A DNA stretch of 64,000 bases from Artemisia argyi (taxonomy: Eukaryota; Streptophyta; Magnoliopsida; Asterales; Asteraceae): contig CM060691.1 in assembly GCA_030686995.1 (NCBI GenBank), positions 88,595,055-88,659,054 of the forward strand. The letters run 5' to 3'. The position numbers were made by a program, and so were the translations under genes. Shown one piece after another: positions 46,363-57,558 of the stretch (position 1 is the first letter of the stretch; the number at the start of each line of letters is the position of its first letter). The notes below the pieces were generated by a model, which was not told where the DNA came from, did no database searches, and saw only the letters and a program-made list of their open reading frames with translations.

Positions 46363-47461
46363 TGATGAAGTGTAGATTGATAAAGTTGATTCTTGGATCG
46401 ATTCAACGAAGTAGGAGTTGTGTTTAGTGTAAGTTGATGCAAGTTTTTATGATGGAAAATTTGATCTAGAACCTTAAAACCTCAATAACTTCCGTTCGGA
46501 GTGGATTTGGGCCTCGAAGCTTGGCTTGAATGATCTTTAAATGATTCAACGTGTCCTTCTTCTCGGTCTCACGGTCGTTTTGACAGCTGATTCATCGAAA
46601 ACGGAGTTACGGTTCAAAAGTTATGGCCGTTTGAAGTTTGGTTGTCAAAAATCAAAAAACTTACGCGTAAAGCTTGATCTTACGCGTAAACCTTGAATAA
46701 TCTTACGCGTAAGATGTTATGCGTAACCTTTAAGTTATGCGTAAGATCAAAAGTTATGCGTAGACTTTGATTTTACGCGTAAACTTAGAGTTTATGCGTA
46801 AGAATATTACGCGTAAGGTTTTTCAACCAAATTGATCTCTCAAACTTGTCCAAGCTTGAAAGATATCCCGTGTCGAAGTATTCCACAAACTTATCCAAGT
46901 CAGGGAAGTACTGAGTAATCTCTGATCATTGAAGAAAACTTATGCGTAGGATCTTATGCGTAGAAAACTTATGCGTAGGATCTTAAGCGTAGAAAACTTA
47001 TGCGTAGGATCTTAAGCGTAGATCTTATGCGTAGGATTTTTACCTTATGCGTAGAAAATCAATCTTATGCGTAGGAAAGTGAACTTATGCGTAAGAAGAG
47101 GGTTTTGACTAAACTTAAGCGTAGGAAAGGGGTTTTGACTTAATCTTATGCGTAAACAGTACTGTAGACAGCTATGAAATCGTACTATTCACCCAAGTTA
47201 CGCGTAAGATGACCAGAAAACTTCAAAAAATTGGATTTTTCAACCAAAAACTCTTTTTACACTTGTTTCTTTTGATCAAATCTTTCCCAAAACACTTAGA
47301 ATCACTAAGACTTCAATAAAAACAACAACTTTAACACTCAAACACGTAAAAATCAAAGCTTTTTAAAGAAAAAGTACACGTATAAATGAAAAATACGAAA
47401 CTTTTTAACAAAAAACTTGATAAAAACACTCCTAAATCATTGTTAGGCGATTGATACCACT
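46363..47461 (-). other. Leader of element A with GCGTAAG repeat array
   Basis: Non-coding leader between 5' LTR and gag. From about 46660 to 47210 the motifs TTACGCGTAA, TTATGCGTAA and CTTATGCGTAGG occur about 30 times in irregular spacing. Outside the array the leader matches that of element E (63018-64000). The primer site TGGTATCAATC lies at 47448-47459. Confidence 0.85.
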
Positions 47462-47858
47462 TGTTGGACCTTAGATATATCAACTTTAACACAAATATAA
47501 GCACTAGAAGAAGGAAAGATGGTGACTTGATATTATGTATATGTCGTGTATATATGAGAGAATAAGAGATGAAATAAGAGAGATTTTATTAATAAACACA
47601 CACACTTACACACACAAGCACACCTTACAAATGAGAGGTAAGGTGCCTTTTATAGTTCCATACATAGGCTTTGATGGGCTTGGGCTTGGACTTGGTTACA
47701 TGGTTGGATAGCTAGGCTTATGAAACATAGCACATAACATATTAGCTTGCCAAGTCCAAGTCCCAATGACTAAACTATTACTAATCTTAACAAACGACAC
47801 AAAGTTACAATATGAGAATGACCATCACTTCTATATATATATATTTTTAATGCTAACA
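47462..47858 (-). repeat. 5' LTR of element A (397 bp)
   Basis: Starts TGTTGGACCTTAG and ends AATGCTAACA; matches the LTR at 27354 with a few differences. Confidence 0.93.
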
Positions 47859-47863
47859 CATAA

Positions 47864-48880
47864 CATCTTATAAAATGATATAAACATTTATATATATTTG
47901 TAAATCATTTTTGGTAATGCTATATTAAACCACAATGATATGATTTCAAATTTTCAACCAAAAAGGGTAAATTTTATCCAGAAAAACTTTTCCAACGTTC
48001 AGGAGGGCGGCCCCCTAATGATTAAGGGGAACGACCCCTAATTAAGGGGACCGGCACGCTCCAGAACAGTAAAATCTGGCCCTATAAATACTGGATCATT
48101 TCACACATTTTTCTCACCTCTTTGCACTATAAACTTTCTGATCCAACCTCCATTTCTAGATCTAAAATCCTTTGATCATATAATTCATAAGTCTTTGTTT
48201 CCAAGTGATCCAAAGCTTCATCCATTCAAGTGCAAGAAGAAGAACACTCCTCCACATCCATCTAATTGCAGTAGTGTTGTGAATAGCTAGTTTCATATTG
48301 TAGTTGTGGTAAATATTTGTAAAGGTGTTGTGTAAATTTGTTGATTGTAGAAACTAGGTGTGTTGTAAAGTAGTTTAGTAGTTGTGAATTAGTTGTGCAT
48401 AGAAGAAGGTGTGAAGTTGTGAAGGTGTGAAGAAGGTGTGAAGCCTTGAAGAAGTTGTGAAGAAGGTGTGAAGCCTTGAAGAAGTCGTGAGATTGGTTCT
48501 AGCTACGATTAGAACTCGACATTTAGCTTAGTGTCGTTAACTCGTGTAAGCCAAGGTGTGTAAGGTTTCTCCACCATAAGGAGTTTGTTGACATAGTGAA
48601 GAAAACTCTCGAGTGTGGTACTCGGGGAGTGGAGTAGGGCAAGGAAGGTGTCCTTGTAGCCGAACCACTATAAATTCGCGTGTTGTGGTTTGATCTTTCT
48701 AACTCTATATTTTCTTCATTACATTTCAATACTTTCATTACTTGATTAGAATTGCTTATATTGGTTGTCATTTGAATTCACTTGAGATCGAATCGAAAGT
48801 TTTTAATAACCTACAAAATATTTTGGTAATAAACTTTTAAAAGGACGTAAAACTATTCAACCCCCTTCTAGTTTTTCACA
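47864..48880 (+). repeat. 5' LTR of element B, right piece
   Basis: Continues the LTR interrupted at 27353; matches 55713-56730. Contains the palindrome cluster, the TATA box and GAAGGTGTGAAG short repeats (48410-48490). Confidence 0.93.
48004..48090 (+). promoter_or_regulatory. LTR promoter of element B: GC-rich palindromes plus TATA box
   Basis: GGCGGCCCCCTAATGATTAAGG-type units pair with ATTAAGGGGACCGGC (48004-48054). CGCTCCAGAACAGTAAAAT follows, then CCTATAAATACTGG (TATA at 48083-48090). The 3' LTR has the same at 55854-55943. The order is shared with element C. Confidence 0.7.
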
Positions 48881-48948
48881 ATTGGTATCAGGAGCCACGT
48901 CTAGCAAGATCTTTAAAATATATTGTATTTTAAAACTTGTAACGATCT
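48881..48948 (+). other. Primer-binding site and short leader of element B
   Basis: TGGTATCAGGAGCC starts two bases after the LTR (initiator tRNA-Met type with one extra G), followed by a 50-base leader to the gag ATG. Confidence 0.85.
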
Positions 48949-50805
48949 ATGGAATCTGAAAAATATTTAGAAGGGCAATCTATGCAAAGACCACCACTAT
49001 TTGAAAGCGATGGATTTTTATATTGGAAAAATCGATTCGAAACTTATGTGATGTCAAAAGATCTAGATCTTTGGCATGTTATTACTAATGGTGATTTTTT
49101 ACCTATTCAAAATAACCCTGAAACTAAGAAAGAGGAAATCGTACCTTTTGAAAAACAAAATGATGATTTAAAAAGAAAACTTGCAAAAAATAATGAAGCA
49201 AAAATGGTTATTTATAATGCGCTACCACGTAAAGAGTACGAAAGGATCTTTATGTGTGAAACCGCAAAAGAAATTTGGAACTCTTTACTAATAACTCACC
49301 AAGGTAATAGTCAAGTCAAAGATAATAAGATAGATCTACTTGTTCAACAATATGAGCAATTCACGATTCCGGAAGAGGAATCAATTGATAATGCTTTTGC
49401 TAGATTTAACACTATCATCACAAGTTTAAAAGCACGTGATGAGAATTTTTCTAGTAAGAATTTTGTTAGGAAGTTTCTTAGGGCTCTTCATCCAAAATGG
49501 CGTGCTAAAGTGACGGCTATTGAAGAATCGAAGAATTTGTCAACATTGCAACTTGATGAATTAATTGAAAATCTAAAAGTTTACGAAGTCATCATTAAGA
49601 AGGACTCCGAAATAGTCAAAGAAAAACGAGAGCAAAGCAAGTCAATCGCCTTGAAAGCTAGAAAGGAATCTAGTATTGAAGATAGCTCATCTTCCGAAAG
49701 TGATGACGAAGAATACGCCATGGCCGTAAGAGATTTCAAGAAATTCTTCAAAAGGCGAGGAAGATTTGTAAGACAACCACATGATGAAAAGAAAACATTT
49801 CAAAAGAGTAAAGATGACAAGAACAACAAGATTGAAAGAAAGTGTTTTAAGTGTGGTGATCCAAATCACCTCATCGGAAAATGTCCAATGATGACAAGAG
49901 ATCAAAATCAAAGAGCTTTTGTTGGAGGTGCTTAGAGTGATAGTGATGAAGATGAGAAAGAAACGACAAAAGAAGAAAAGTGTCTTATGGCGAATACATC
50001 AAATGAGGTACGTTCCGAAACCGAATATTTTAGTGATGAAAGTTTATCATTAGATGAAAAAGATCTAGATAATGAATATAGTAGGCTATGCAAATTAGGA
50101 CAACTAGAAATGGCTAAAAACAAATCACTAAAATACATAAACAATCAATTGGAAAATGAAGTACTTAAACTAAAAATTAAAATACATCAACTTGAAAAAG
50201 GTAAAGAAATTTTTGAAGAATGCAAATCATGTCAAGTGCTTAGAGATGAAAACGAAATACTTAGGGAAGAAATTCGCATACTTAATAAATTTGAAAATAG
50301 TAGTCACTCACTTAATAAAATAATAAGTGTTCAAAGAACATCCGGAGATAAAACCGGTTTAGGATTTAACTCAAATGAAGCTTCAACAAGTGAGATTAAA
50401 AATGTCAAATTCGAAAATGAACCTAACGAACAAAAACCTCTAAAACCTAATCCTAAGTATGTACTTGTAAATGATAGAAAAATACCTCTTGCCAACAATG
50501 AAGAAGTAAAAGCTTTTTATAAACCGTCTTTAAAAAACGAGGTAGGATCTTCTAAATCTAAGACAAGATCTAAAACACCACCACCTAGAAAATCAAATAA
50601 TTCTAAACCTAGGTCTAAAAAACCTCAGCCAAGAAGAAACTAAAATAGGCAAAACTATAATAACAATAGTAATCAAATGTGGAACTACCAACAAAGCTAC
50701 AATCCTTGGGGTATACTACCACCTTTCATGCATCCTAGTCAAATGTTAAACATGTTTGAACCAAACAACTTTGGACCAAAGAGACAATGGGGATCGAATG
50801 GCTAG
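48949..50805 (+). pseudogene. Element B gag with coiled-coil extension, two in-frame stops
   Basis: One frame runs from the ATG at 48949 to the stop at 50803-50805 (about 618 codons), interrupted by TAG at 49933-49935 and TAA at 50641-50643. The first 328 residues are a copia UBN2-type gag beginning [15 protein letters not shown], with a zinc knuckle [14 protein letters not shown] near residue 305. The next part (49987-50350) is a Leu/Glu/Lys-rich coiled coil; the last part is basic and Ser/Pro-rich. A gag with coiled-coil extension is typical of Sireviruses. No protease, integrase or RT follows. The first stop falls where the relative in element C has an open codon. Confidence 0.9.
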
Positions 50806-51055
50806 ATGAACATTCCTTGAGGCAATCTTGAAGTTTCTCTCAACATAGACTTTTTCAAAGTCTATATGTCATCTTGATGATTTTGAAGATTTTTTGATGA
50901 CCACCGGGTACGCCATTCTTTCATAACTCATTGCCATGCTTAGATAAATATGCTTTAGTTAATTACATTGTGTGCATAGATATAGCTTGCCTTTTTCTCT
51001 CTACTTGTTCGATCATATATATATACTTAATTACATATATATACTCTTATACTTA

Positions 51056-51059
<4 letters not shown>

Positions 51060-51140
<81 letters not shown>
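51060..51140. repeat. (TA)n microsatellite
   Basis: About 80 bases of uninterrupted TA. Confidence 0.97.
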
Positions 51141-51144
<4 letters not shown>

Positions 51145-51380
51145 TTATTCACAAATTCCCGAACACACCTCAAACCCTTCATCAACTTAACACTTTGATC
51201 ATTTTATCCAAAATTATCAAAGGTACATTTTAATTATCGAAACGGTAATTAAAAAATTGTTAAGATTTCATCATCGTGCAAATAAACATTTACGTATTTT
51301 TGATATATTATAAATCTAATTATATACGTATAAATATTTTTGTTCCAGAAATCAATTCCACGAAATTTCGAAAATTTCAA

Positions 51381-51455
51381 AGGCGGCCCCCTTAAAGATT
51401 AAGGGGACCGGCTCGTTATCGAGGGCGGTCCCCTTAATGTTTAAGGGGACCGGCC
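51381..51455 (+). promoter_or_regulatory. Internal palindrome pair like the LTR promoter
   Basis: Two inverted units, GGCGGCCCCCTTAAAG/ATTAAGGGGACCGGC and GGCGGTCCCCTTAATG/TTAAGGGGACCGGCC, match the LTR palindromes. They lie upstream of the first extra ORF. Confidence 0.65.
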
Positions 51456-52388
51456 ATCTGACACTTCCAAATACGTTTTCCACCTTATTTCCATTCTCAA
51501 ACACCCCATTTGCTCATTCATCTCTTCCCCATTGCTGCTCAGTACGAACCAAAACACCCAAAAACATCAAAATCCTCCACCATATCACCAATCCGGGGTT
51601 GTTTCGCAAAGGGCAAACATCAACCAAACATATAACAACATCTTTTGTAAGTTTTCCAACATGCATTTCATCACATTTCATTCGATTTGGTGTCTAATCA
51701 ATAATTATGCATTTTATTAAAATTTAATTTAATTCAAATTTAAGTGTAATAGAAGCTAGAAATTGAACTACCAAATGCTCTCCATAGGATTAGGATGATG
51801 TATTGCAACTCAAATTTAGTATAACATATCATTTTGTCAAAATCATTAATCGCCCATAAACCCTTGTTGAATTTTATTTTTCAAGAGGCACATTGTTGAT
51901 ATAACTTTCAAAAACTACTTAAAACTTACTACATTACATTGTTTAACGTCCTAAACAATCAAAACATACTTTTCAATTTGTTATAAAATGGTTCATGAAG
52001 ACAACATGGGCGTTTGGTTCATGAACAAACTATAACTATATGTAGTTATTTGAAACTTAAAACTTGTTCATAAAACTTGTTAATACTACTAAAATCAATA
52101 GACGTCATCAAGATATATAATCAATATATATATTGATGTTTTAGGATGTTTTTATCTAGTTAAGGGAGCGTTTGGTTTATCTCGAAAATGATATTTTTGA
52201 AAACTAAAATTCGCATTTTAATCTTTTAAACAAGCTTATGTTGTGTCAAACTCTTACGAAATGGAAGATATATAATCTAATATATATCTAGCCTTATTTC
52301 AAAATGAATTATGATATCATACTCTTTGATATTATATATTCTAAACGAGTTTAAAATCAAAATAAAAGGAACATTATGAAACTACCTC

Positions 52389-52397
<9 letters not shown>

Positions 52398-52446
<49 letters not shown>

Positions 52447-52455
52447 TTTTTTTTG
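52398..52455. repeat. (TA)n followed by poly(T)
   Basis: About 32 bases of TA then about 25 T residues. Confidence 0.95.
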
Positions 52456-52574
52456 TCGAAGTAGAATTTCGTTCCACATATATTACATATAATTATATAT
52501 ACATATATATAACATATGCATGATAGTTATTTTTATATTAATTCTAGTTTTGTTGTTATTTTGTTTAGGTGAAA

Positions 52575-53773
52575 ATGCCTAAGACTACGGTTGGTGATGT
52601 CTCCAAAACCAAACAATACATTCCAATTGTCTCTTCTACTCCCGGCATGTCTCCTTCAGTTGCATGTTTCTATCATCCTATTGAAAATAGAAACATTCAT
52701 GAAGGACGAATTGTCGATCCATCTTTCTATGAAAATGATCAAACCAAACGAATGTTCACCAATATCCGTTTTGAATGTCTTTTCCAAATCAACGAACCAA
52801 TCATTTCTCGTTTTATCCTCGATTTCTATAGCCAAGTGAGGTGAATACCGATCCCTATGATCATCTCCTCATTTCCTTCATGATTCAAAATCAATTCATC
52901 ACTCTTACTCTTGCTCAATTTGGACAAATTTTTATAATCCCATTCAACGGCCAAGCCGTTTTCTCAAATGAATGGGATCTCTCCACTCTTGAAAGAAATC
53001 GTCCTCAGGATGACCCCTACTATTCTTAGATTCCTAGTCCTGAAGACATTCGTCTATTGCTTGAACTAGAACGTCGTACGACTAGTCGAGTAATCAAGTC
53101 GAAGAATGTCGATATTCATGCCAATCAAATCCTCCTCAAAGAGCTAAGCCGAGATATGAAAAAGTGGGAAGAACTCATTCGCGAGAATGCGTTTGGTACT
53201 GGTGGTCATCGTGATCATGTCACGGCGAGCATTGCCCACATGTTATATTGTGTAATTGCTGAAGAGCAATACAATTTGGCTTATCTTTTTATCCATCGAA
53301 TCATGTCCGCCAAGAATACCCCAAATGCCAATCTTCCTTATGGTATGTTCCTTACACGACTTTATCGTTATGTCATGGAACATTACCCTCATCTTCAAAG
53401 AGATTACTACGTTCAAATCCTTCTTACCTTGAACCAACTCACTCTTGTTCGTACTCTTCGTCCTCGTAGTGACAAAGGAAAATCTCGTGTTCCTTTGTAC
53501 TCTAAGCCTCGTGGTTCTACATCTCATCGTGATGACGATGATGATGAGGAGGAAAACACCTCACGTGTTAGTACTCCATCCCCCACGACCTTTGTTGAAA
53601 ATCTTTCCAATCTTGATGATACCGAATATCAAATTCCTCTTCCTCATGAATGTACCGATGAGCTTCTCTTCACTCCTCAAACGTCTATCATCAACCGTCA
53701 ACAACAAATGCATGAAGAACTTCGAGGAGGTTTCAAATCCATTGGGAAGATGCTTGGAAAGAAGAATAAGTAG
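52575..53773 (+). pseudogene. Element B extra ORF 1 (plant-transposon-associated protein), frameshifted
   Basis: The ATG at 52575 starts MPKTTVGDVSKTKQY. The frame shifts near 52838, where a 5-bp GTGAG is tandemly duplicated, and has a TAG at 53027-53029. It is then open from 53030 to 53773. The first 155 residues have the look of a capsid-like or 'putative plant transposon protein' domain (NEPIISRFILDFYSQV, LTLAQFGQIFIIPFNGQA). The second part is helical (HVTASIAHMLYCVIAEEQYN), then an Asp/Glu run (DDDDDEEEN) and a Lys-rich end. It sits where Sireviruses may carry an env-like gene, but no signal peptide or membrane segment is visible. Function unknown. Confidence 0.7.
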
Positions 53774-54392
53774 GAGATATTGATGTATTGCTACTTGTTA
53801 CTACTTGGTTCTATTTGACATTTGTATGGTTTGCTATTTGTCCGATTTATTCGGAAATACTTGTCTTATTTCTTATTTACCTCTTGAATGATGTTTAGAC
53901 TTTAATTGTTATCATGCTACTATCTTAATGTTATGCCATGCTTATTTTCAAAATGGATTATAATATGTTTATTTGCATGAAATTTGGTTATATATATATG
54001 TTTATATATTATCATTCCTAGAGTATATACTTCTAAAAGAGCTTGCTGGGAAAACACACTTGAAAAATCACCAAATTCTGCAAATTTTGGGTTTCTGGTC
54101 GTCTGGGAATACACCAGATGGGCGGCCCCCTTAATTCCCTAGGCGGTCCCCTTAATTATTAAGGGGGCCGGCATACAATTAAGGGGACCGGCCATCTGGA
54201 ACTGGATTCACTGTTTTCTTTTGCATCTTGTGAACCCTTTCTCTAGTTTCAGCTACCATTTCCCATTTTAACCCAACTGATTTTAGAATCTCATTCAACC
54301 ATTTCAAATACATACCTAAATCAACCATTTTCATACTATAAATTCCCTCCACAATCACCATTCTTCATCTCATCATTCACCATCTAAATCAT
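53774..54392 (+). other. Spacer with palindromes and TATA upstream of extra ORF 2
   Basis: About 620 bp. GC-rich palindromes at 54120-54194 are framed by CCAGATGG/CCATCTGG arms. A TATA-like CTATAAATTCC (about 54336) lies some 55 bp before the ATG at 54393. No ORF. Confidence 0.65.
54120..54194 (+). promoter_or_regulatory. Second internal palindrome cluster
   Basis: GGCGGCCCCCTTAAT, GGCGGTCCCCTTAATTATTA, AGGGGGCCGGC and ATTAAGGGGACCGGCC form nested inverted pairs, the same family as the LTR units. A TATA-like box follows about 145 bp downstream. Confidence 0.65.
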
Positions 54393-54973
54393 CATGACTC
54401 CATCAAGCACCTCACACTCCAAAGCCTCCAAGAAACAAAAACTTGTGGTCATCCCCCCCAAAACAACTCTTCATTGACTTAACAAATGAAGACAACAAAA
54501 CAACATCACCTCCACCCAAATGCTCATCCCCAAGTGCACCCAATGCATCATCTAAAACACCTTCCACTCATGGAACTTCCTCATCTTCCATACCCTCAAC
54601 CTCATCAATCAATGACTACATCAACTCACACTTGTCACCACAAGTATCATCACCACTTCCTACACAAGAACCCATGTCCACCCATCTTACCATCTCACTT
54701 TCACCAATAACACCACTTGATGCTCATCTCTCATCTCCACCAATTACACCACCTTTCTTTGCCAATCCCGTGCCTTGGAGGCTACTTGAATCCCATAGGG
54801 ATACTTGTCTTTGTTGCATCCACAACCGCACAGTCATCTTTGGCCTTAGAGATGAAATTCAATATATGTTTTCATATATTGAACATTTGCTTACCAACCC
54901 ACCACCACCACCAACTCCACCATCCTCTCCAATCATTCCTCCACCACAATTCTCACCCATTCCTTCAACATAA
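54393..54973 (+). pseudogene. Element B extra ORF 2 (Pro/Ser-rich small protein), frameshifted
   Basis: The ATG at 54393 gives MTPSSTSHSKASKKQKLVVI; a C run (54453-54459) then shifts the frame, after which an open stretch runs to 54973, for about 190 residues. It is Pro/Ser/Thr-rich with a compact Cys-containing core, CLCCIHNRTVIFGLRDEIQY, between Pro-rich arms. From memory, similar short proteins recur among repeat-derived hypothetical proteins in Asteraceae; I cannot verify this here. The conserved CxxC/HNR core suggests a real coding unit. Function unknown. Confidence 0.6.
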
Positions 54974-55496
54974 CCATCATGCTCTCCTAATTAAGCATTT
55001 CATATGCTTAATAAATAAAGCCTCTACCACCCTTTTGCTTGCAAGCTCTATGAAGACCATGTACTTTTTGCATGATGATGTATTTTCCTAGTTGTTTATT
55101 TGTGAACTAGCTATTCTACTTGTAATTCAAATTGCTAATTGTATATTGTGTCTTGACACAACCAATTATTTAATATGAATGCTTTCTTTTCAAACATGCT
55201 TTAATTTTTTTTTCTAATCACCTTATACATGTTTGCATGCATATATTTGTGCTTCTAATATTTTTTTTTGCAAAGCATTCCATAGCTCGTTCTCTTGGTG
55301 CCCCCAAACGAGGGGGAGTACACATCAAGGGGGAGATATCTACCCGTCAATTTTTCACGTTTAAAAATTGTCGACATAACCTTTTTGATTCTACAAAAAG
55401 GGGGAGAAGTAAATCTAAATTCACTAAAATACTTGTTTAAAAATTAATTTTTAAGTTAATGAGTTTAAGTTTTGTAATCATCAAAAAGGGGGAGAT
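54974..55496 (+). other. Element B 3' region with four polypurine tracts
   Basis: AGGGGGAG tracts at 55311-55318, 55327-55336, 55397-55408 and 55485-55496; the last adjoins the 3' LTR. Repeated polypurine tracts support Sirevirus affinity. No ORF of note. Confidence 0.85.
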
Positions 55497-56730
55497 TGTT
55501 GATATAAATAATGTTTAAAAAGGTTATTAATATCTCTCAATAAACTTATGTTTTGATAATCACAAAACTCAAATCAAATTAAGTCAAGATTAAGACGTAA
55601 ACAAGTATTTGGTAACAAATATTTACTTCTACATCTTGTATCACTTAAGTTATGCATAAACTAAGCATCTTATGAATTACATGATCAAAGGAAATTTTGT
55701 CTTAAGACATAACATCTTATAAAATGATACAAACATTTTATATATATTTGTAAATCATTTTTGGTAATGCTATATAAAACCACAAAGATATGATTTCAAA
55801 TTTCCAACCAAAAAGGGCAAATTTTATCCAGAAAAACTTTTCCAATGTTCAGGAGGGCGGCCCCCTTAATTTTACTAGGCGGCCCCCTTACTGATTAAGG
55901 GGACCGGCACGCTCCAGAATAGTAAAATCTGGCCCTATAAATACTGTATCATTTCACACATTTTTCTCACCTTTTTGCACTATAAACTTTCTGATCCAAC
56001 CTCCATTTCTAGATCTAAAATCCTTTGATCATATAATTCATAAGTCTTTGTTTCCAAGTGATCCAAAGCTTCATCCATTCAAGTGAAAGAAGAAGAACAC
56101 TCCTCTACATCCATCTAATTGTAGTAGTGTTGTGAATAGCTGGTTTCATATTGTAGTTGTGGTAGATATTTGTAAAGGTGTTGTGTAAATTTGTTGATTG
56201 TAGAAACTAGGTGTGTTCTAAAGTAGTTTAGTAGTTGTGAATTAGTTGTGCATAGAAGAAGGTGTGAAATTGTGAAGGTGTGAAGCCTTGAAGAGGTTGT
56301 GAAGTTGTGAAGAAGGTGTGAAGCCTTGAAGAAGTCGTGAGATTGGTTCTAGCTACGATTAGAACTCGACATTTAGCTTAGTGTCGTTAACTCGTGTAAG
56401 CCAAGGTGTGTAAGGTTTCTCCACCATAAGGAGTTTGTTGACATAGTGAAGAAAACTTTCGAGTGTGGTACTCGGGGAGTGGAGTAGGCCATGGAAGGTG
56501 TCCGTGTAGCCGAACGACTATAAATTCGCGTGTTGTGGTTTGATCTTTCTAAGTCTATATTTTCTTCATTACATTTCAATACTTTCATTACTTGATTAGA
56601 ATTGCTTATATTGGTTGTCATTTGAATTCACTTGAGATCGAATCGAAAGTTTTTAATAACCTACAAAATATTTTGGTAATAAACTTTTAAAAGGACGTAA
56701 AACTATTCAACCCCCTTCTAGTTTTCCACA
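55497..56730 (+). repeat. 3' LTR of element B (1,234 bp)
   Basis: Starts TGTTGATATA and ends TTTTCCACA. Carries the palindrome pair (55854-55908) and TATAAATACTG (55936). Homologous to 27138-27353 plus 47864-48880. Confidence 0.94.
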
Positions 56731-56735
56731 AAACC

Positions 56736-57558
56736 AACTCTTTTGAAAGTGAAAACTTATACTAGGAATAAATGAAAACTCAAATTAATGTCCGGCCTAA
56801 ATTACCCTTACTACTTAAACAATTAAAAATTCAATTAATATCTATACTAAATTTGGGATATTACTTCATAAATAACCATCACATAATAGAAGACGACTCA
56901 AAAGAGACGTTTTAGAAAATAATATTACCATTCATTTATTTATCAGAGTTTTACAAAAGGAGGTCCCAAAATCTACGTGAAACATAGAGTTTGAATAATA
57001 ACAGTTTCGAAAGTCCTCAAGACTAGTGCCACTCCATGTCATAAGTCCGTAATATGCTCAGTTACCTGATATACATGCTTAAAAGGTTCAACACAAAGGT
57101 TGAGTGAATTCTATAAGTTTTAATTTTGTAATGGTTGAATACAAGTTCAAGTGGGTTCCGTTGTTACACCCATCATTGGTAATAATTGCCACGAGTACCA
57201 TTATCAAGGAAAATGGTTATTATTGCAACTAAGCTCATGACACCAACACATTAACATGGGGATCCCCTTAGTGATATTTAAAGAACTAAAGTCCTCTTGG
57301 AGAGGTAACATGCCAAAGTTACCTATTGCTATCAAATATTGTGCTATTCATACCCGGTAGGGGTAAACCAATAGGAGTAGTCACACTCCAGATAGATGTA
57401 TATAATATTTGCTAAATATAGAATAGATACAAAAAGATATTTTTGTATAGGAAGTCATTGTAAACCGACTGGGACTCCTTAGTTTATAAAAGGGGATCCT
57501 AGGGTTAGAATTTAGTACATATAAAATTTAGAGTCGATTCACTTCAAGGTTGTAAACC
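56736..57558. other. Old LTR remnants
   Basis: No gene. The stretch 56850-56960 is a diverged match to the start of the element G LTR (AGAGACGTTTT, ATTACCATTC, then AT-rich and CGAG/GAG tail), so an older truncated relative lies here. The rest is unrecognised AT-rich sequence. Confidence 0.5.

Larger units (their letters stand above)
27354..47858 (-). mobile_element. Element A: long Sirevirus-type copia element nested in element B
   Basis: LTRs 27354-27750 and 47462-47858, both 397 bp, flanked by CATAA (27349-27353, 47859-47863). Minus orientation is shown by the primer site (minus strand TGGTATCAATCGCC) beside 47462 and AGGGGGAGAT beside 27751. The left LTR starts TC where the right starts TG, a terminal mutation. 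Without the nested element G it is about 12.1 kb, long for copia: a 1.1-kb leader, a gag with long coiled coil, pol, and a 2.5-kb 3' non-coding region with repeated polypurine tracts. These traits point to Sireviruses. Confidence 0.93.
50806..52574 (+). other. Element B spacer replacing pol
   Basis: 1.8 kb without ORF. It has a (TA)n tract (51060-51140), GC-rich palindromes (51381-51455), a second AT and T tract (52398-52455) and, just before the next ORF, a pyrimidine-rich TTATTTTGTTTAG acceptor-like site. A GTAAGT donor-like site at 51647 could define a 0.9-kb leader intron ending at 52568. No remnant of pol was seen. Confidence 0.65.
27138..56730 (+). mobile_element. Element B: pol-less Sirevirus-type copia element with two extra ORFs
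   Basis: The 5' LTR begins TGTTGATATA at 27138 and ends TTTTTCACA at 48880; it is split by element A. The 3' LTR is 55497-56730. The duplication AAACC (27133-27137, 56731-56735) is perfect. After removing element A the LTRs are 1,233 and 1,234 bp and the element is about 9.1 kb. The interior has an initiator-Met primer site (TGGTATCAGGAGCC, 48883), gag (48949-50805), then no pol but two other ORFs (52575-53773 and 54393-54973), and four polypurine tracts before the 3' LTR. It is related to element C, which keeps pol, so it is likely a non-autonomous partner. Confidence 0.92.

Noticed and set aside
46660..47210. Regular GCGTAAG motif spacing as a CRISPR or telomere-like array
   Set aside because: Spacing is irregular and units vary; it lies in a retrotransposon leader.
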